DNA from: an uncultured Sphingomonadaceae bacterium
Lineage (GTDB): Bacteria > Pseudomonadota > Alphaproteobacteria > Sphingomonadales > Sphingomonadaceae
DNA: 64,000 bases
Direction: 5' to 3'
Assembly: GCA_947496865.1 (NCBI GenBank)
Contig: CANMEE010000002.1
Span: forward strand, 682,001-746,000
The notes under the pieces were generated by a model. The model made no database searches and was not told the DNA's origin. It was given only the letters and a program-made list of their open reading frames with translations. Positions 1-8,882 of this stretch are shown here, in pieces. A program made the translations under genes and the position numbers. Positions within the stretch are counted from its first letter, which is position 1. Every line of letters begins with the position of its first letter.

Positions 1-210
1 AGCATCCTTATCCGTCAGCGCGTTGACCAGACGGTCGTCGTCAAACTGCAGTTGATTGGAAATATGGTCGCCGATGAGATGCTTTGCGCTTTGCCCAAAG
101 AAATTCTCGGCTACCGGATTGACCTTTGCGATCTGGTGCGTTTCGTCAATGATCAACAAAGCGTCCGGCAGGCCAGCGAAAATCTGTTCTGCCGACGGCA
201 AGTCAGCCAT
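1..210 (-). CDS. ntrB: Nitrogen regulation sensor kinase NtrB, N-terminal part only
   Basis: Reading the minus strand from the ATG at 210 gives 70 codons that run off the left edge. They form the start of a PAS domain, with the hydrophobic stretch DALLIIDETHQIAKVNP followed by AENFFG. NtrB is the sensor kinase that, with PII, controls the regulator NtrC in nitrogen limitation. The ATG overlaps the dusB stop by one base (TGATG), so the two are translationally coupled. The dusB(nifR3)-ntrB-ntrC order is well known in alphaproteobacteria, and that order is the main reason for this name. The kinase domain lies outside the window. Another PAS-containing kinase is possible but less likely. Confidence 0.8.
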   Translation of the reverse strand, partial: MADLPSAEQIFAGLPDALLIIDETHQIAKVNPVAENFFGQSAKHLIGDHISNQLQFDDDRLVNALTDKDA

Positions 211-1205
211 CAGGCGGCCGCTTTATCGAGCCAAGGCGCATAAAAATTTTGCAACATGGACAGAACTTTTGACGCATCAATTTCTTTATTGGCTTGATTA
301 CGAAAGTCCGCAGATCCTGGCAGGCCTTTGGTATACCATCCAATATGCTTGCGCGCGACTTTGACGCCAATATCTTCACCATAAAGATCCAGCATTGCGC
401 GATAATGTTCTTCCAAAACAGCATATTGTGCCTGCAAGTCAGGGTCGGCCAGCGTGGTTCCATGTTCAAACCAGTGCATCACTTGCCCCAGCAGCCATGG
501 CTTTCCATAGGCACCACGCCCGATCATCAGGCCGTCAGCACCGCTTTCCGTTAAGGCCCGCTCGCAATCATCAATCGTGCAGATATCACCGTTTACGATT
601 ACGGGCACTGAAACCGCATCCTTGACCTGCTTCACAAAAGTCCAATCGGCGCTGCCTTTGTACATTTGACAGCGGGTCCGGCCATGCACAGTGATCATCT
701 TTGCGCCCAGATCTTCTGCAATATGGGCAAGTTCCGGCGCATTTAAACTATTATGATCCCAGCCCATCCGCATTTTGACGGTCACGGGTACGTTGACGGC
801 TTTGACCGTGGCTTTGATAAGCGCGGCGGCCAATGGCAAGTCCCGCATCAGTGCAGACCCAGCATCGCCGTTCACGACTTTTTTGACCGGGCATCCCATA
901 TTGATATCGATAATATCTGCGCCACGATCCTCATTGAGTTTTGCGGCTTCCGCCATGGCGTCCGGCGAACAGCCAGCCAATTGCATCGATACTGGCTCTT
1001 CGGTCGGGTCCCAGGCGCATTTTTGCAAAGACTGACGCGTTTCCCGGATCATCGCTTGGCTAGCAATCATTTCGGTTACATTTAAGCCGGAACCAAAGCG
1101 CCGAACCAATTTGCGAAACGGCAGGTCGGTGACGCCCGTCATGGGCGCCAGCAACACGGGACTGTTGATCGTGATTTTATCGATCGAGATGGGGTTAAGT
1201 TTCAT
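210..1205 (-). CDS. dusB: tRNA-dihydrouridine synthase DusB (NifR3 family)
   Basis: A flavin enzyme that reduces specific uridines in the tRNA D-arm to dihydrouridine using NADPH. The 331 residues match the family length. The TIM-barrel start ([15 protein letters not shown], about residues 18-32) and the active-site segment [19 protein letters not shown], with the likely catalytic Cys105, are visible. The FMN-phosphate-binding C-terminal strands ([30 protein letters not shown]) follow. It is the first gene of the dusB-ntrB operon and is transcribed divergently from ispDF across a 79-base gap. The start at 1205 leads directly into the conserved barrel, so I kept it. Confidence 0.95.
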   Translation of the reverse strand: MKLNPISIDKITINSPVLLAPMTGVTDLPFRKLVRRFGSGLNVTEMIASQAMIRETRQSLQKCAWDPTEEPVSMQLAGCSPDAMAEAAKLNEDRGADIIDINMGCPVKKVVNGDAGSALMRDLPLAAALIKATVKAVNVPVTVKMRMGWDHNSLNAPELAHIAEDLGAKMITVHGRTRCQMYKGSADWTFVKQVKDAVSVPVIVNGDICTIDDCERALTESGADGLMIGRGAYGKPWLLGQVMHWFEHGTTLADPDLQAQYAVLEEHYRAMLDLYGEDIGVKVARKHIGWYTKGLPGSADFRNQANKEIDASKVLSMLQNFYAPWLDKAAA

Positions 1206-1284
1206 ATCATATGCCTAAAATTTAAGCAGCCTTTATCGTCAAAGCGACTGGCAGGCAAGAAGGGACTGGGCTAGATCACCCATA

Positions 1285-2460
1285 ATGAATGATTCTGCTG
1301 CTCTTATTCAAGAAAATCACGCCCTTATTGTCGCTGCTGGACAAGGACAACGGTCGGGGCTTGAGCTTCCTAAACAATATGCCACGGTTAAGGGCCAAGC
1401 GATGGTGTACCACAGTACAGCCCGCTTGCTCCATCATCCGAAAATCGCAAAGCTATGGATTGTAATCGGGGCTGGGCAAGAGCAACAATTGGATCAAGCG
1501 CTAGCCGCGCTAACCGGTTATGAAGTGGTTATCGGCGGCGCAACGCGACAAGAAAGTGTCCGCAACGGTCTATCCGCCATTGCCGCCGCTGGCGGCGCAA
1601 AAAATATTCTCATTCACGATGCCGCCCGGCCTTTTCTCTCTTCGAAAATGATCAGCAGCCTGGTTTCAGCGCTTGGTGCAGAATCCGCGGCTATACCTGT
1701 ATTGCCGGCAATCGATACCATGATTAACGCCAGCGATGGACGGGCAGGCGATACGGTCGATAGAAACATGCTTTGGCGTGTACAGACGCCGCAAGCCTTT
1801 GATTTTGAAAAACTAGTCCAAGCCCACAGCCAATGGATCGGGAGCAATGATGCGACTGATGACGCGCAAATATTCAGGGCTGCCGGACATGAAGTCGTAA
1901 TAGTCGATGGCGATGAAGCGTTGAACAAATACACCACAGCATCGGACTTTGCTGAACAATCGGAAGAAAATATGACGCAGATCCGCACTGGGATGGGTTT
2001 TGATGTTCACCAACTGGCCGCCGGCGAAGAGCTTTGGTTAGGCGGATTGAAGATTGATCATGACAAGGGGCTAGCCGGACATAGTGATGCCGACGTTTTG
2101 CTGCATGCGCTGACCGACGCTTTATTGGGGGCGGTCGGTGCGGGAGATATTGGCGATCATTTCCCACCTTCTGATCCCAAGTGGCGCGGGGCATCTTCGG
2201 ACAAATTTGTCGAATTTGCAGCCTCGGTCATCAGAGATAAAGGTGGCTGCATCAATAATGTGGACATGACGGTGATTTGCGAAGCCCCGAAAATCAAACC
2301 GCATCGTGAAGCGATGCGACAGAATGTCGCGAAGATGCTGAATATTTCCTTGGATCGGGTAAGCGTTAAAGCCACGACGACAGAGCGGCTTGGTTTTACC
2401 GGTCGGGGCGAAGGCATTGCAGCACAAGCCGTTGCCACAATATCGATGGAGTCCGTATAA
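1285..2460 (+). CDS. ispDF: Bifunctional IspD/IspF enzyme of the MEP isoprenoid pathway
   Basis: Two consecutive MEP-pathway activities in one 391-residue chain. The N-terminal part (about 1-228) is the cytidylyltransferase IspD, which makes CDP-methylerythritol. It has the nucleotide-binding loop GQGQRSGLELPKQYA and the IHDAARPF segment. The C-terminal part (about 230-391) is IspF, which cyclises CDP-ME 2-phosphate. It shows the metal-binding MGFDVHQL (Asp240, His242), AGHSDADVLLHALTDA and the late ATTTERLGFTGRGEGI segment. The fusion is typical of many alphaproteobacteria. The glycine-rich IspD loop is slightly degenerate (GLELPKQ), but the lysine is kept. The stop overlaps the next gene's ATG by one base. 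Confidence 0.96.
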   Translation: MNDSAALIQENHALIVAAGQGQRSGLELPKQYATVKGQAMVYHSTARLLHHPKIAKLWIVIGAGQEQQLDQALAALTGYEVVIGGATRQESVRNGLSAIAAAGGAKNILIHDAARPFLSSKMISSLVSALGAESAAIPVLPAIDTMINASDGRAGDTVDRNMLWRVQTPQAFDFEKLVQAHSQWIGSNDATDDAQIFRAAGHEVVIVDGDEALNKYTTASDFAEQSEENMTQIRTGMGFDVHQLAAGEELWLGGLKIDHDKGLAGHSDADVLLHALTDALLGAVGAGDIGDHFPPSDPKWRGASSDKFVEFAASVIRDKGGCINNVDMTVICEAPKIKPHREAMRQNVAKMLNISLDRVSVKATTTERLGFTGRGEGIAAQAVATISMESV

Positions 2461-2993
2461 TGTTGAGTAAAATATCGGCCGCTTCGGCCATAATCGCCCT
2501 GATAGGAGCAACGTCTGCGCAAGCGGCTGAGCCCAAGCAATGTATTCCAGCGGAAGCGGCGGAATCACTGATTACCTATGTTTTACCGAGCGCCCTCGGC
2601 GCAGTGAGAACAAAATGCTCGGGTAGTCTGCCCGCCTCGGCTGCGTTGCTCCAGGTCGATTCCGAACGGATGCAGCGATATGAAGCCGATTCTCAACAAG
2701 CTTGGCCCGAGGCAAGCACGGCTATCGAATTAATGGTTGGGCAGGATTTACCGGAAAATTTGGGCATCGACGCGATGCGCCCGTTTGTGGACGCAATGAT
2801 CCCGAATATGTTGGCACAGGAAATTAAGGCCAAAGACTGCCCGACAATCGACAAAGTCTATAGCTTGCTAGAACCGATGCCGACGGCGAACCTTGCCAGT
2901 TTAACTGTAATGCTGGCACAACTGGGCAGCAACGGAGACGAAGAAGAAGGCAAAAAAGACCCTTTCAACATTTGCAAAGCACCAGCGGAATAG
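2460..2993 (+). CDS. Small secreted protein of unknown function
   Basis: A 177-residue protein starting with a clear Sec signal peptide (MLSKISAASAIIALIGATSAQAA, likely cleaved after about residue 22). The mature part is mostly helical by eye and has four cysteines (in CIPAEAA, TKCSG, KDCPT and NICKA) that could form two disulfides. It ends in an acidic EEEGKKD stretch. I do not recognise the family. It shares a TAATG junction with ispDF and lies 14 bases before pncC, so it is part of that operon. Its location suggests the periplasm, but the neighbours give no functional clue. Confidence 0.8.
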   Translation: MLSKISAASAIIALIGATSAQAAEPKQCIPAEAAESLITYVLPSALGAVRTKCSGSLPASAALLQVDSERMQRYEADSQQAWPEASTAIELMVGQDLPENLGIDAMRPFVDAMIPNMLAQEIKAKDCPTIDKVYSLLEPMPTANLASLTVMLAQLGSNGDEEEGKKDPFNICKAPAE

Positions 2994-3007
2994 GCTAGCG
3001 GGGCTCC

Positions 3008-3523
3008 ATGCAGAACCTATTGCCAGAAGAGCTCGTCAATTTGGCGCAACAAGTCGTTGATGCCAATCGCGAAGCGGGTCGTCATGTTGCCGTTGCGGAG
3101 AGTTGCACCGGCGGTCTTGTCGCCGCAGCATTGACGGAAATCGCAGGAAGCAGCGACGTTTTCGAATGCGGATTCAACACCTATTCCAACGCTGCGAAAC
3201 AGAATATGCTCGATGTCAGCGATGACATGTTGGAAACATTCGGCGCGGTATCCATCGCGGTTGCATGGGGTATGGCGCAAGGGGCTTTGGAAAAGTCAGG
3301 TTGCGACGTTGCTGTTGCCATTACCGGCGTAGCGGGCCCCGGCGGCGGGACCGAGAAAAAACCTGTCGGAACGGTTGTTTTTGCGAAGGCTGAAAAAGGC
3401 AAAAGCATTGATGACGTGGTTGCCGATCGCCATAATTTCGGCGCTGACAAAAGCCGCGCGGATATCAGGCTTCAAGCTGCGCTGGTTGCGCTTGAATTGT
3501 TGTTGCCCGATAGTTCTGAATAA
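3008..3523 (+). CDS. pncC: CinA C-terminal domain protein, nicotinamide-nucleotide amidohydrolase (PncC type)
   Basis: A stand-alone 171-residue CinA C-terminal domain. Family members deamidate nicotinamide mononucleotide to nicotinate mononucleotide, recycling the pyridine nucleotide. The signature AESCTGGLVAAALTEIAGSS (around residues 30-49), the FNTYSNAAKQNML segment and the ITGVAGPGGGTEKKPVGTV loop are all present. The N-terminal MoCo-binding domain of full CinA is absent, as in many proteobacterial PncC proteins. The last 52 bases overlap the convergent ratA gene. Activity is inferred from the family. Confidence 0.92.
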   Translation: MQNLLPEELVNLAQQVVDANREAGRHVAVAESCTGGLVAAALTEIAGSSDVFECGFNTYSNAAKQNMLDVSDDMLETFGAVSIAVAWGMAQGALEKSGCDVAVAITGVAGPGGGTEKKPVGTVVFAKAEKGKSIDDVVADRHNFGADKSRADIRLQAALVALELLLPDSSE

Positions 3524-3960
3524 TTATTGCCGTAAATGTCGCCAGCGCGATCCACAAAGGCGCTGGTCATTTTATGCAAAGCCTTGGAAAACATCTGACC
3601 GGCGAGTTTTTCGAACACCCGGTTTTTAAAGGTAAATTCTACGTAGAAATCGACGTAGCTGCCGCCGCCCTCGCGCTCGCGAAACACCCATTCATTGTGA
3701 AGCTGTTTGAGCGGGCCATCGAGATAATCTACCTCAATCGTCCGGTTTGCGGCATTTTTGACAACACGAGAGGTAAATTGCTCTCTTAGCCCTTTGAAGC
3801 CAACGATAACGTCAGCTACCATTTCGGTATCGCTATTCGACCGGACCCGCGTTCCGACTACCCAAGGCAGAAACTCTTCATAGCGTCCGACATCCGCGAC
3901 CAGAGCATACATCTGTTCGGCACTGTGCGGCAGTTCACGCGTTTCTCTATGCGCCGGCAC
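3472..3960 (-). CDS. RatA/COQ10-type START-domain protein
   Basis: A 162-residue polyketide-cyclase/START-fold protein of the RatA/COQ10 family. Relatives bind ubiquinone and assist respiration, or (RatA in E. coli) have been reported to act on ribosome subunits. Visible family features are [32 protein letters not shown] and [19 protein letters not shown] place the start at the GTG at 3960 (VPAHRETRE) because the family begins just before that motif; it overlaps the end of lipA by 14 bases. An ATG further upstream, at 4014, would run deep into lipA. The C-terminal tail, rich in Asn and Ser, overlaps pncC on the opposite strand by 52 bases. COQ10-like ubiquinone binding is the likelier role. 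Confidence 0.88.
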   Translation of the reverse strand: MPAHRETRELPHSAEQMYALVADVGRYEEFLPWVVGTRVRSNSDTEMVADVIVGFKGLREQFTSRVVKNAANRTIEVDYLDGPLKQLHNEWVFREREGGGSYVDFYVEFTFKNRVFEKLAGQMFSKALHKMTSAFVDRAGDIYGNNYSELSGNNNSSATSAA

Positions 3961-4885
3961 GAGCCAGTTTTTCCTCTCTCGCCTGACGCATTTTCGCAAA
4001 ATCATCACCAGCATGGTAGCTGGAACGGGTCAGTGGGCTCGATGCGACGAGCAAAAAGCCTTTGGCACGGGCAATAGATGCATAAGCATCAAAAGCCTGC
4101 GGCTTGATAAATTCATCCACTTTCACATGTTTGGGCGTAGGCTGCAGATATTGCCCCATCGTCAAGAAATCGATGTCGGCCGACCGCATATCGTCCATCA
4201 CCTGATGCACCTCAAGCCGCTGTTCGCTTAGTCCTAACATAATGCCTGATTTGGTGAAAATCGATGGATCGAGCCGTTTCACTTGTTCCAACAGACGTAA
4301 GGAGGCGTAATAGCGCGCACCGGGTCGAATATTTGGATAAAGCCGGGGCACGGTCTCCAGATTATGATTATACACATCGGGACGTGCTTCCACGATGGCC
4401 TCGACCGCCGCATCCGCTTTATTGCGAAAATCAGGTGTCAGAATTTCAATCGTAGTATTCGGCGTCGTCCGGCGCAGCGCCTCTATGACTTTGACAAATT
4501 GGCTAGCACCACCATCGGGCAGATCATCACGATCCACTGATGTTATAACAATATGCTCTAAACCCAGCTTTGCCGCGGCATCAGCGGTATGCTGCGGCTC
4601 CAATGCATCCACTGGCATCGGCATGCCGGTTTTGACATTGCAAAAAGCACAGGCCCTTGTGCAGACATCGCCCAGAATCATGACCGTCGCGTGTTTCTTG
4701 GTCCAGCATTCTCCGATATTCGGACAAGCGGCCTCTTCACAAACCGTATTCAGCTTATGTTCGCGCATCAACTTGCGCGTTTCTTCAAAGCCTTTGCCCA
4801 TCGGCGCTTTCACCCGAATCCAGTCCGGCTTGCGCTGACGTACGGGTTTTCCAGAAGGCGCAGGGATTTTTGTGATTTCGTTCAT
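3947..4885 (-). CDS. lipA: Lipoyl synthase LipA
   Basis: A radical SAM enzyme that inserts two sulfur atoms into octanoylated carrier domains to make lipoate. The auxiliary iron-sulfur cluster cysteines (C49, C54 and C60 in [12 protein letters not shown]) and the radical SAM cysteines (C75, C79 and C82 in CTRACAFC) are all visible, as is the C-terminal RSSYHAGD serine region. The length of 312 fits. The product is needed by the lipoyl domain of pdhB in this same window. It is transcribed divergently from sbtA and overlaps ratA downstream; lipA-ratA adjacency is common in sphingomonads. Confidence 0.97.
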   Translation of the reverse strand: MNEITKIPAPSGKPVRQRKPDWIRVKAPMGKGFEETRKLMREHKLNTVCEEAACPNIGECWTKKHATVMILGDVCTRACAFCNVKTGMPMPVDALEPQHTADAAAKLGLEHIVITSVDRDDLPDGGASQFVKVIEALRRTTPNTTIEILTPDFRNKADAAVEAIVEARPDVYNHNLETVPRLYPNIRPGARYYASLRLLEQVKRLDPSIFTKSGIMLGLSEQRLEVHQVMDDMRSADIDFLTMGQYLQPTPKHVKVDEFIKPQAFDAYASIARAKGFLLVASSPLTRSSYHAGDDFAKMRQAREEKLARAGA

Positions 4886-4971
4886 TTCTATTAGATAGCG
4901 ATCACAAGCTCGCTTGCCAACAGCGATGAGGCTGCTAATTCATTGGCACTTCAATTTGATAGTGAGCCGCT

Positions 4972-5946
4972 ATGATCCTCGACACACTAACCTCCCCTGT
5001 CATTCTTTTCTTCATCTTGGGCTTTATTGCAGCGGTTATCCGATCGGATCTCGCGATCCCGGAAGCATTTGCCAAAGCGATGTCGATTTATTTAATGGCA
5101 GCCATTGGTTTGAAAGGCGGCGTCGAAGTAGCTTCGACAGGCTTTTCCGTAGACCTTGCCGCAGCCGCCGTTTCCGGCGTCCTACTTGGATTCACACTGC
5201 CCATTCTCGCGTTCATATTATTGCGGTCTTTTGCAAAGCTGAGCGCGATTGATGCCGGCGCAGTGTCGGCTCACTATGGTTCTGTCAGTGTGGTAACCTT
5301 CGTAACCGCTATCGAACTCCTCACAGCAACCGGTTTACGGCCGGATGGGTTCATGGTCGGGGTGATGGCACTGATGGAGATACCCGCGATTATCACCGGC
5401 TTATTGTTGGCCCGCGCTTATTCCAAAAGATTGAAAGAGAGCGAAGAACTAGAAGATGATGGCGGCTCCAACCTGATGCATGAGGTTTTGACCAACGGCT
5501 CCGTTATATTGTTGCTTGGCGCGTTTATGATCGGCTTCATTGCTGGAGCCGAGGGTTTTGCCCCGATCGAACCGCTTTTCGCTGTCGGTTTTAAAGGAGT
5601 CCTCTGCCTCTTCCTACTCGATATGGGGCTGATCGCTGCTCGTCGGTTGCTGGAAACGCGCAAGATTACAATACCCTTGGCAACACTTGCCGTCATGTTA
5701 CCGATCATCAACGGCACTATCGGCACTGTCGTCGGCACATTGGTCGGTCTCGATCCCGGATCGGCAGCAATATTGGGCGTATTGTGCGCCAGTGCGTCTT
5801 ACATCGCAGTCCCGGCAGCTATGCGGCTTGCTTTGCCTCAAGCTGATCCCGGCATTTATTTGGCGATGTCGTTAGGCATCACCTTTCCATTCAACATCTT
5901 GTTCGGTATTTCTCTATTTGCCGCAATCGCAAAATTTCTGGGGTAA
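4972..5946 (+). CDS. sbtA: SbtA-type sodium-dependent bicarbonate transporter
   Basis: A 324-residue inner-membrane protein with about ten hydrophobic segments in two pseudo-symmetric halves, separated by a charged loop around residues 155-170 (KRLKESEELEDDGGS). It matches the DUF897/SbtA family by FILGFIAAVIRSDLAIPE near the start, AHYGSVSVVTFVTAIELL in the middle and AAILGVLCASASYIAVPAAM near the end. Cyanobacterial SbtA imports bicarbonate with sodium. It is the first gene of a compact operon with a PII-like protein and a carbonic anhydrase, which supports the substrate. Transport in this organism is inferred, not shown. Confidence 0.9.
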   Translation: MILDTLTSPVILFFILGFIAAVIRSDLAIPEAFAKAMSIYLMAAIGLKGGVEVASTGFSVDLAAAAVSGVLLGFTLPILAFILLRSFAKLSAIDAGAVSAHYGSVSVVTFVTAIELLTATGLRPDGFMVGVMALMEIPAIITGLLLARAYSKRLKESEELEDDGGSNLMHEVLTNGSVILLLGAFMIGFIAGAEGFAPIEPLFAVGFKGVLCLFLLDMGLIAARRLLETRKITIPLATLAVMLPIINGTIGTVVGTLVGLDPGSAAILGVLCASASYIAVPAAMRLALPQADPGIYLAMSLGITFPFNILFGISLFAAIAKFLG

Positions 5947-5949
5947 GCT

Positions 5950-6261
5950 ATGGTCGCTACAGTTAAACGCAAACGGATCGAGATATTGGTCGACAATCCA
6001 TTGGTCCCGAAAATTGTCAACTATGTGAAAAAAGTTGATATTTCCGGATGGAGCGTGATTAAGATTGCCTCTGGTGGTGGGCGTGATGGTCGCTGGCAAC
6101 AGGATGAGGTTAGCGGCGCGGCTGCAAAATCAATCATATTGCTCATCGCAAATGAAGAAAAGGCTAACCAGTTGACGGATGCATTGGCACCATTACTGGA
6201 TAGTTATAGTTTGTTATTGACCGTCGCAAATGTGGAGGTGGTCAGAGGGGATCGCTTTTAA
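5950..6261 (+). CDS. PII-like signalling protein (SbtB/CPII type)
   Basis: A 103-residue protein with the ferredoxin-like PII layout: beta strand RKRIEILVDN, a helix, VDISGWSVIKIASGGGRDG leading into a T-loop-like region, then SIILLIANEEKANQLTDAL and a closing strand. It lies three bases after sbtA and shares a TAATG junction with the carbonic anhydrase gene. SbtB in cyanobacteria and CPII in chemoautotrophs are PII-like proteins encoded beside SbtA that bind adenyl nucleotides (CPII also responds to bicarbonate). There is no cysteine at all, so the redox R-loop of cyanobacterial SbtB is missing. Assignment rests on size, fold pattern and context. Confidence 0.8.
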   Translation: MVATVKRKRIEILVDNPLVPKIVNYVKKVDISGWSVIKIASGGGRDGRWQQDEVSGAAAKSIILLIANEEKANQLTDALAPLLDSYSLLLTVANVEVVRGDRF

Positions 6262-6887
6262 TGCCAGAATTTCATGCACTGCTAGATGGGTATAAGCGCT
6301 TTCGAGAAGAGGCCTATCCCAAACAACGGGCGCGCTATGATGCCTTATCCAAAGAGGGTCAAGCGCCGCCAATAATGGTTATCTCATGTTGTGACAGCCG
6401 GGTTGACCCGGCAACCATCTTTGACACCGGTCCCGGCCAGATGTTCGCGCTTCGCAATGTTGCCAATCTTGTTCCGCCCTATGATTCCAGTGGCGGGATG
6501 CACGGCGCATCTGCCGCCATTGAATTTGGTGTAACCGGCCTTAACGTAAAACATATCGTGGTGCTTGGTCACGGCCAATGCGGTGGTATCAGCGCGGCCT
6601 TGGAAGGTGGAGAACTGGGACAACCCGGTCACAGTTTCATCGATGAGTGGATGACAATTATCACCGATGCGCGAGATAATGTGGTTCGCACCGCACCGCC
6701 CGATCCTCAAAGGGAATTGGAACTCGAAGCGATTAAAATCAGTTTGAAAAATTTGCGAAGCTTTCCATTTATCGCAGAACGCGAAGCGCGGAGGGAAATT
6801 AAACTCCATGGCGCCTGGTATGCCATTGGTGAGGCCACATTATTCACTCTTGATGAAGCCAGCGGCGAATTTGCGGCGGTCGAATGA
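6261..6887 (+). CDS. Beta-class carbonic anhydrase
   Basis: Interconverts carbon dioxide and bicarbonate with a zinc ion in the cytoplasm. The zinc ligands are visible as Cys43 (in the CxDxR motif SCCDSRVDP, with the Asp45-Arg47 dyad), His104 and Cys107 (in LGHGQCGGISAAL). The length of 208 is usual. It sits between a PII-like gene (one-base overlap) and a flavoprotein-like gene (four-base ATGA overlap), so it is translated as part of the bicarbonate operon. It would hydrate or dehydrate the bicarbonate brought in by SbtA. Confidence 0.96.
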   Translation: MPEFHALLDGYKRFREEAYPKQRARYDALSKEGQAPPIMVISCCDSRVDPATIFDTGPGQMFALRNVANLVPPYDSSGGMHGASAAIEFGVTGLNVKHIVVLGHGQCGGISAALEGGELGQPGHSFIDEWMTIITDARDNVVRTAPPDPQRELELEAIKISLKNLRSFPFIAEREARREIKLHGAWYAIGEATLFTLDEASGEFAAVE

Positions 6888-7510
6888 GCGGTGCATCTGA
6901 GGCCCCTTTTTTCAACGATATTGGGGCCTCGTTAGTAGAGGCATGGCGGTTGCTCCTGGAGGGAGCAAGTGACCGCAAGTCACCACTGCATACACCTACT
7001 GTTGCTACCGTTCGGTCTGATGGCGCGCCAAGCCAACGGGTCATGGTGTTGCGCGAAGCCATTCAAGAAACACGGACCGTCCGCTTTCATACCGACTATC
7101 GCGCGTCAAAAGTTGCGGACATTAAGCAGAACCTACCTACATCCATTCTCTGCTATCATCGAGACGCCAAAATACAGCTGCGCTTGTCAGGCATTGGACG
7201 GGTTGAGCATGACAGCACCGCTTGCGATGCGGCATGGAATGAGGCGACTCTCTACGGAAAACGCTGCTATTTGGCTGATCCTGCGCCCGGCACCATAGTT
7301 GAAACCCCTATATCGGGTCTCGACCCGTCTATGGAGGGGCGCAAGCCAGAAGCTTTTGAGGTTGTCCCTGCCCGCGATAATTTCGCGATCATTTTAATCG
7401 AAATTCGCCAAATCGAATGGCTATATCTTGCGCATACCGGTCATCGACGTGCTGTGTTTGCGTGGAATGAAGAAAGCGATCAATGGGATGGACAATGGCT
7501 CATTCCCTGA
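6884..7510 (+). CDS. Pyridoxamine 5'-phosphate oxidase-family protein
   Basis: A 208-residue member of the split-barrel flavin-binding superfamily. The N-terminal part (TPTVATVRSDGAPSQRVMVLRE, then RTVRFHTDYRASKVADI) matches the FMN-binding barrel that contacts the flavin phosphate, and the C-terminal strand pattern IEWLYLAHTGHRRAVFAW is family-like. It lacks the usual C-terminal RxR ending of true PdxH, so a PdxH activity is doubtful. It overlaps the carbonic anhydrase gene by four bases and belongs to the sbtA operon, but I know no link between this family and bicarbonate. Confidence 0.85.
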   Translation: MSGASEAPFFNDIGASLVEAWRLLLEGASDRKSPLHTPTVATVRSDGAPSQRVMVLREAIQETRTVRFHTDYRASKVADIKQNLPTSILCYHRDAKIQLRLSGIGRVEHDSTACDAAWNEATLYGKRCYLADPAPGTIVETPISGLDPSMEGRKPEAFEVVPARDNFAIILIEIRQIEWLYLAHTGHRRAVFAWNEESDQWDGQWLIP

Positions 7511-7570
7511 ATTTTTGAAGTCCGGACTTTCGGCTTGATGCCTTGCCTTTTAAGGTTCATCCTCTTGCTC

Positions 7571-8266
7571 ATGAGCAAAATGCAAAATGATAATATCGCC
7601 CTGTTGATCGATGCCGACAATATCGGGGCATCAGGACTTGATCCGGTTCTAACAGCGCTGGCGGAACTGGGAACAGTCAACATCCGGCGTGCTTATGGCA
7701 ATTGGACCAAATCCGCTCTCAAGGGCTGGTCTGGGATATTGCATAAATATGGTATCGAACCACAACAGCAATTCGATATTACCAAGGGCAAAAATGCGAC
7801 CGATATGAAAATGACTATCGACGCAATGGATTTGCTGTTCCGAGGCAATGTCAGCGGCTTTGGAATTATGAGCAGCGACAGCGACTTCATGCCGCTAGCG
7901 ATGAGAATTCGTCAGGAAGGCATTCCGGTCTATGGTTTTGGCAGCGCCAAAACACCAGAGGGATTTAGGCAGGCATGCAGCCGTTTTATCGACGTCGATG
8001 CTTTAATGAAAGCCGAATCCAACGATGACAGCGGCAAGGTCGACGAAGACCTGCAAAAGCTTTTGGTAGACGCGTATAAGGCGAGCAGTCGCGACGAAAA
8101 AGGATTCGCAAGCCTCAGTGAAGTTGGCAAATTGGCCGGAAATCGGTCAAGTTTCGATGTCCGAAATTATGGCTTCACCAAATTGGTAGATATGTTTGAT
8201 GCCGTACCTAGTTTTGACGTTCAACGCCGCGACGGAGGCAGCGTTTGGGTGAGGCGATTACGCTAA
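7571..8266 (+). CDS. NYN-domain (LabA/DUF88-like) putative ribonuclease
   Basis: A 231-residue protein with an N-terminal NYN PIN-like nuclease domain. The acidic motifs are visible: IALLIDADNIG near the start, KNATDMKMTIDAMDLL in the middle and GIMSSDSDFMPLAMRIRQEG. The C-terminal third (about 160-231; GFASLSEVGKLAGNRSSFDVRNYGFTKLVDMF) fits an OST-HTH/LOTUS RNA-binding domain. The start is the ATG at 7571, since the upstream ATG at 7535 only adds a non-conserved tail. It may be co-transcribed with the sbtA operon 60 bases upstream. The RNA target is unknown. Confidence 0.88.
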   Translation: MSKMQNDNIALLIDADNIGASGLDPVLTALAELGTVNIRRAYGNWTKSALKGWSGILHKYGIEPQQQFDITKGKNATDMKMTIDAMDLLFRGNVSGFGIMSSDSDFMPLAMRIRQEGIPVYGFGSAKTPEGFRQACSRFIDVDALMKAESNDDSGKVDEDLQKLLVDAYKASSRDEKGFASLSEVGKLAGNRSSFDVRNYGFTKLVDMFDAVPSFDVQRRDGGSVWVRRLR

Positions 8267-8305
8267 AAAACCACTTTCTTCAAAATAGCAATCCGTAAGG
8301 CCTGT

Positions 8306-8845
8306 CTACTTCCACTTCACCAGTTTCAGACCTGTCAGCATCGTATTTGCCTCTCGCGCATCCCGGATTTCGGTAAAGTCCGGCTTACCTTGTAGCGCGC
8401 CCATGTTGATTTTCATGTCAAGAAGCGCAATTTCCCCTTCTGCCAAACTTAGTTCATGTGAGACCGCGGCTGATTTGGAACCGCTCGACATTTGTGCGGT
8501 AACTTCATGTGCGCCCGGCTCGACCTCGGCCATCAGGAAATATTTGCTCCGGATCTGGCTGTTAAGCGTGCTGCCAATGGTGATGTTCATGCCTTGTTGC
8601 CCGGCCACGAAACCTTTCCGCATGACGTAAATGCGCGCTTTACCAGTCGCAGGAATCATTTTCATCGCATCAGCAGTTTCAGTTGCATCCGCTTTTTCAC
8701 CAGACTTATTGCGCATGAGGATGACGGCCACAAAAATCGCTAGTGGAATCAGTAACCAAGCGAAACCGGAAAACTGCAAACCCAAGAACAAGCCAATGAT
8801 AATGGCTCCAGCGAAAATTCCGATATTTAGTGGCGTCATTTTCAT
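8306..8845 (-). CDS. Membrane-anchored protein with a DUF2846-like domain
   Basis: A 179-residue protein. Residues about 7-45 form two closely spaced hydrophobic segments (IGIFAGAIIIGLFLGL, then WLLIPLAIFVAVILM). The soluble remainder begins with ARIYVMRKGFVAGQQGMNITI, followed by an AEVEPGAHEVTAQ strand, which resembles the DUF2846 pattern of a small beta-sandwich. A good Shine-Dalgarno (AAGGAG) lies nine bases before the ATG. It is convergent with the NYN gene (39-base gap) and follows ettA on the minus strand without being tightly coupled to anything. Function unknown. Confidence 0.75.
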   Translation of the reverse strand: MKMTPLNIGIFAGAIIIGLFLGLQFSGFAWLLIPLAIFVAVILMRNKSGEKADATETADAMKMIPATGKARIYVMRKGFVAGQQGMNITIGSTLNSQIRSKYFLMAEVEPGAHEVTAQMSSGSKSAAVSHELSLAEGEIALLDMKINMGALQGKPDFTEIRDAREANTMLTGLKLVKWK

Positions 8846-8882
8846 GGTCTAAGCTCCTTAGCTGGGGCAATAGTTGGGTATT

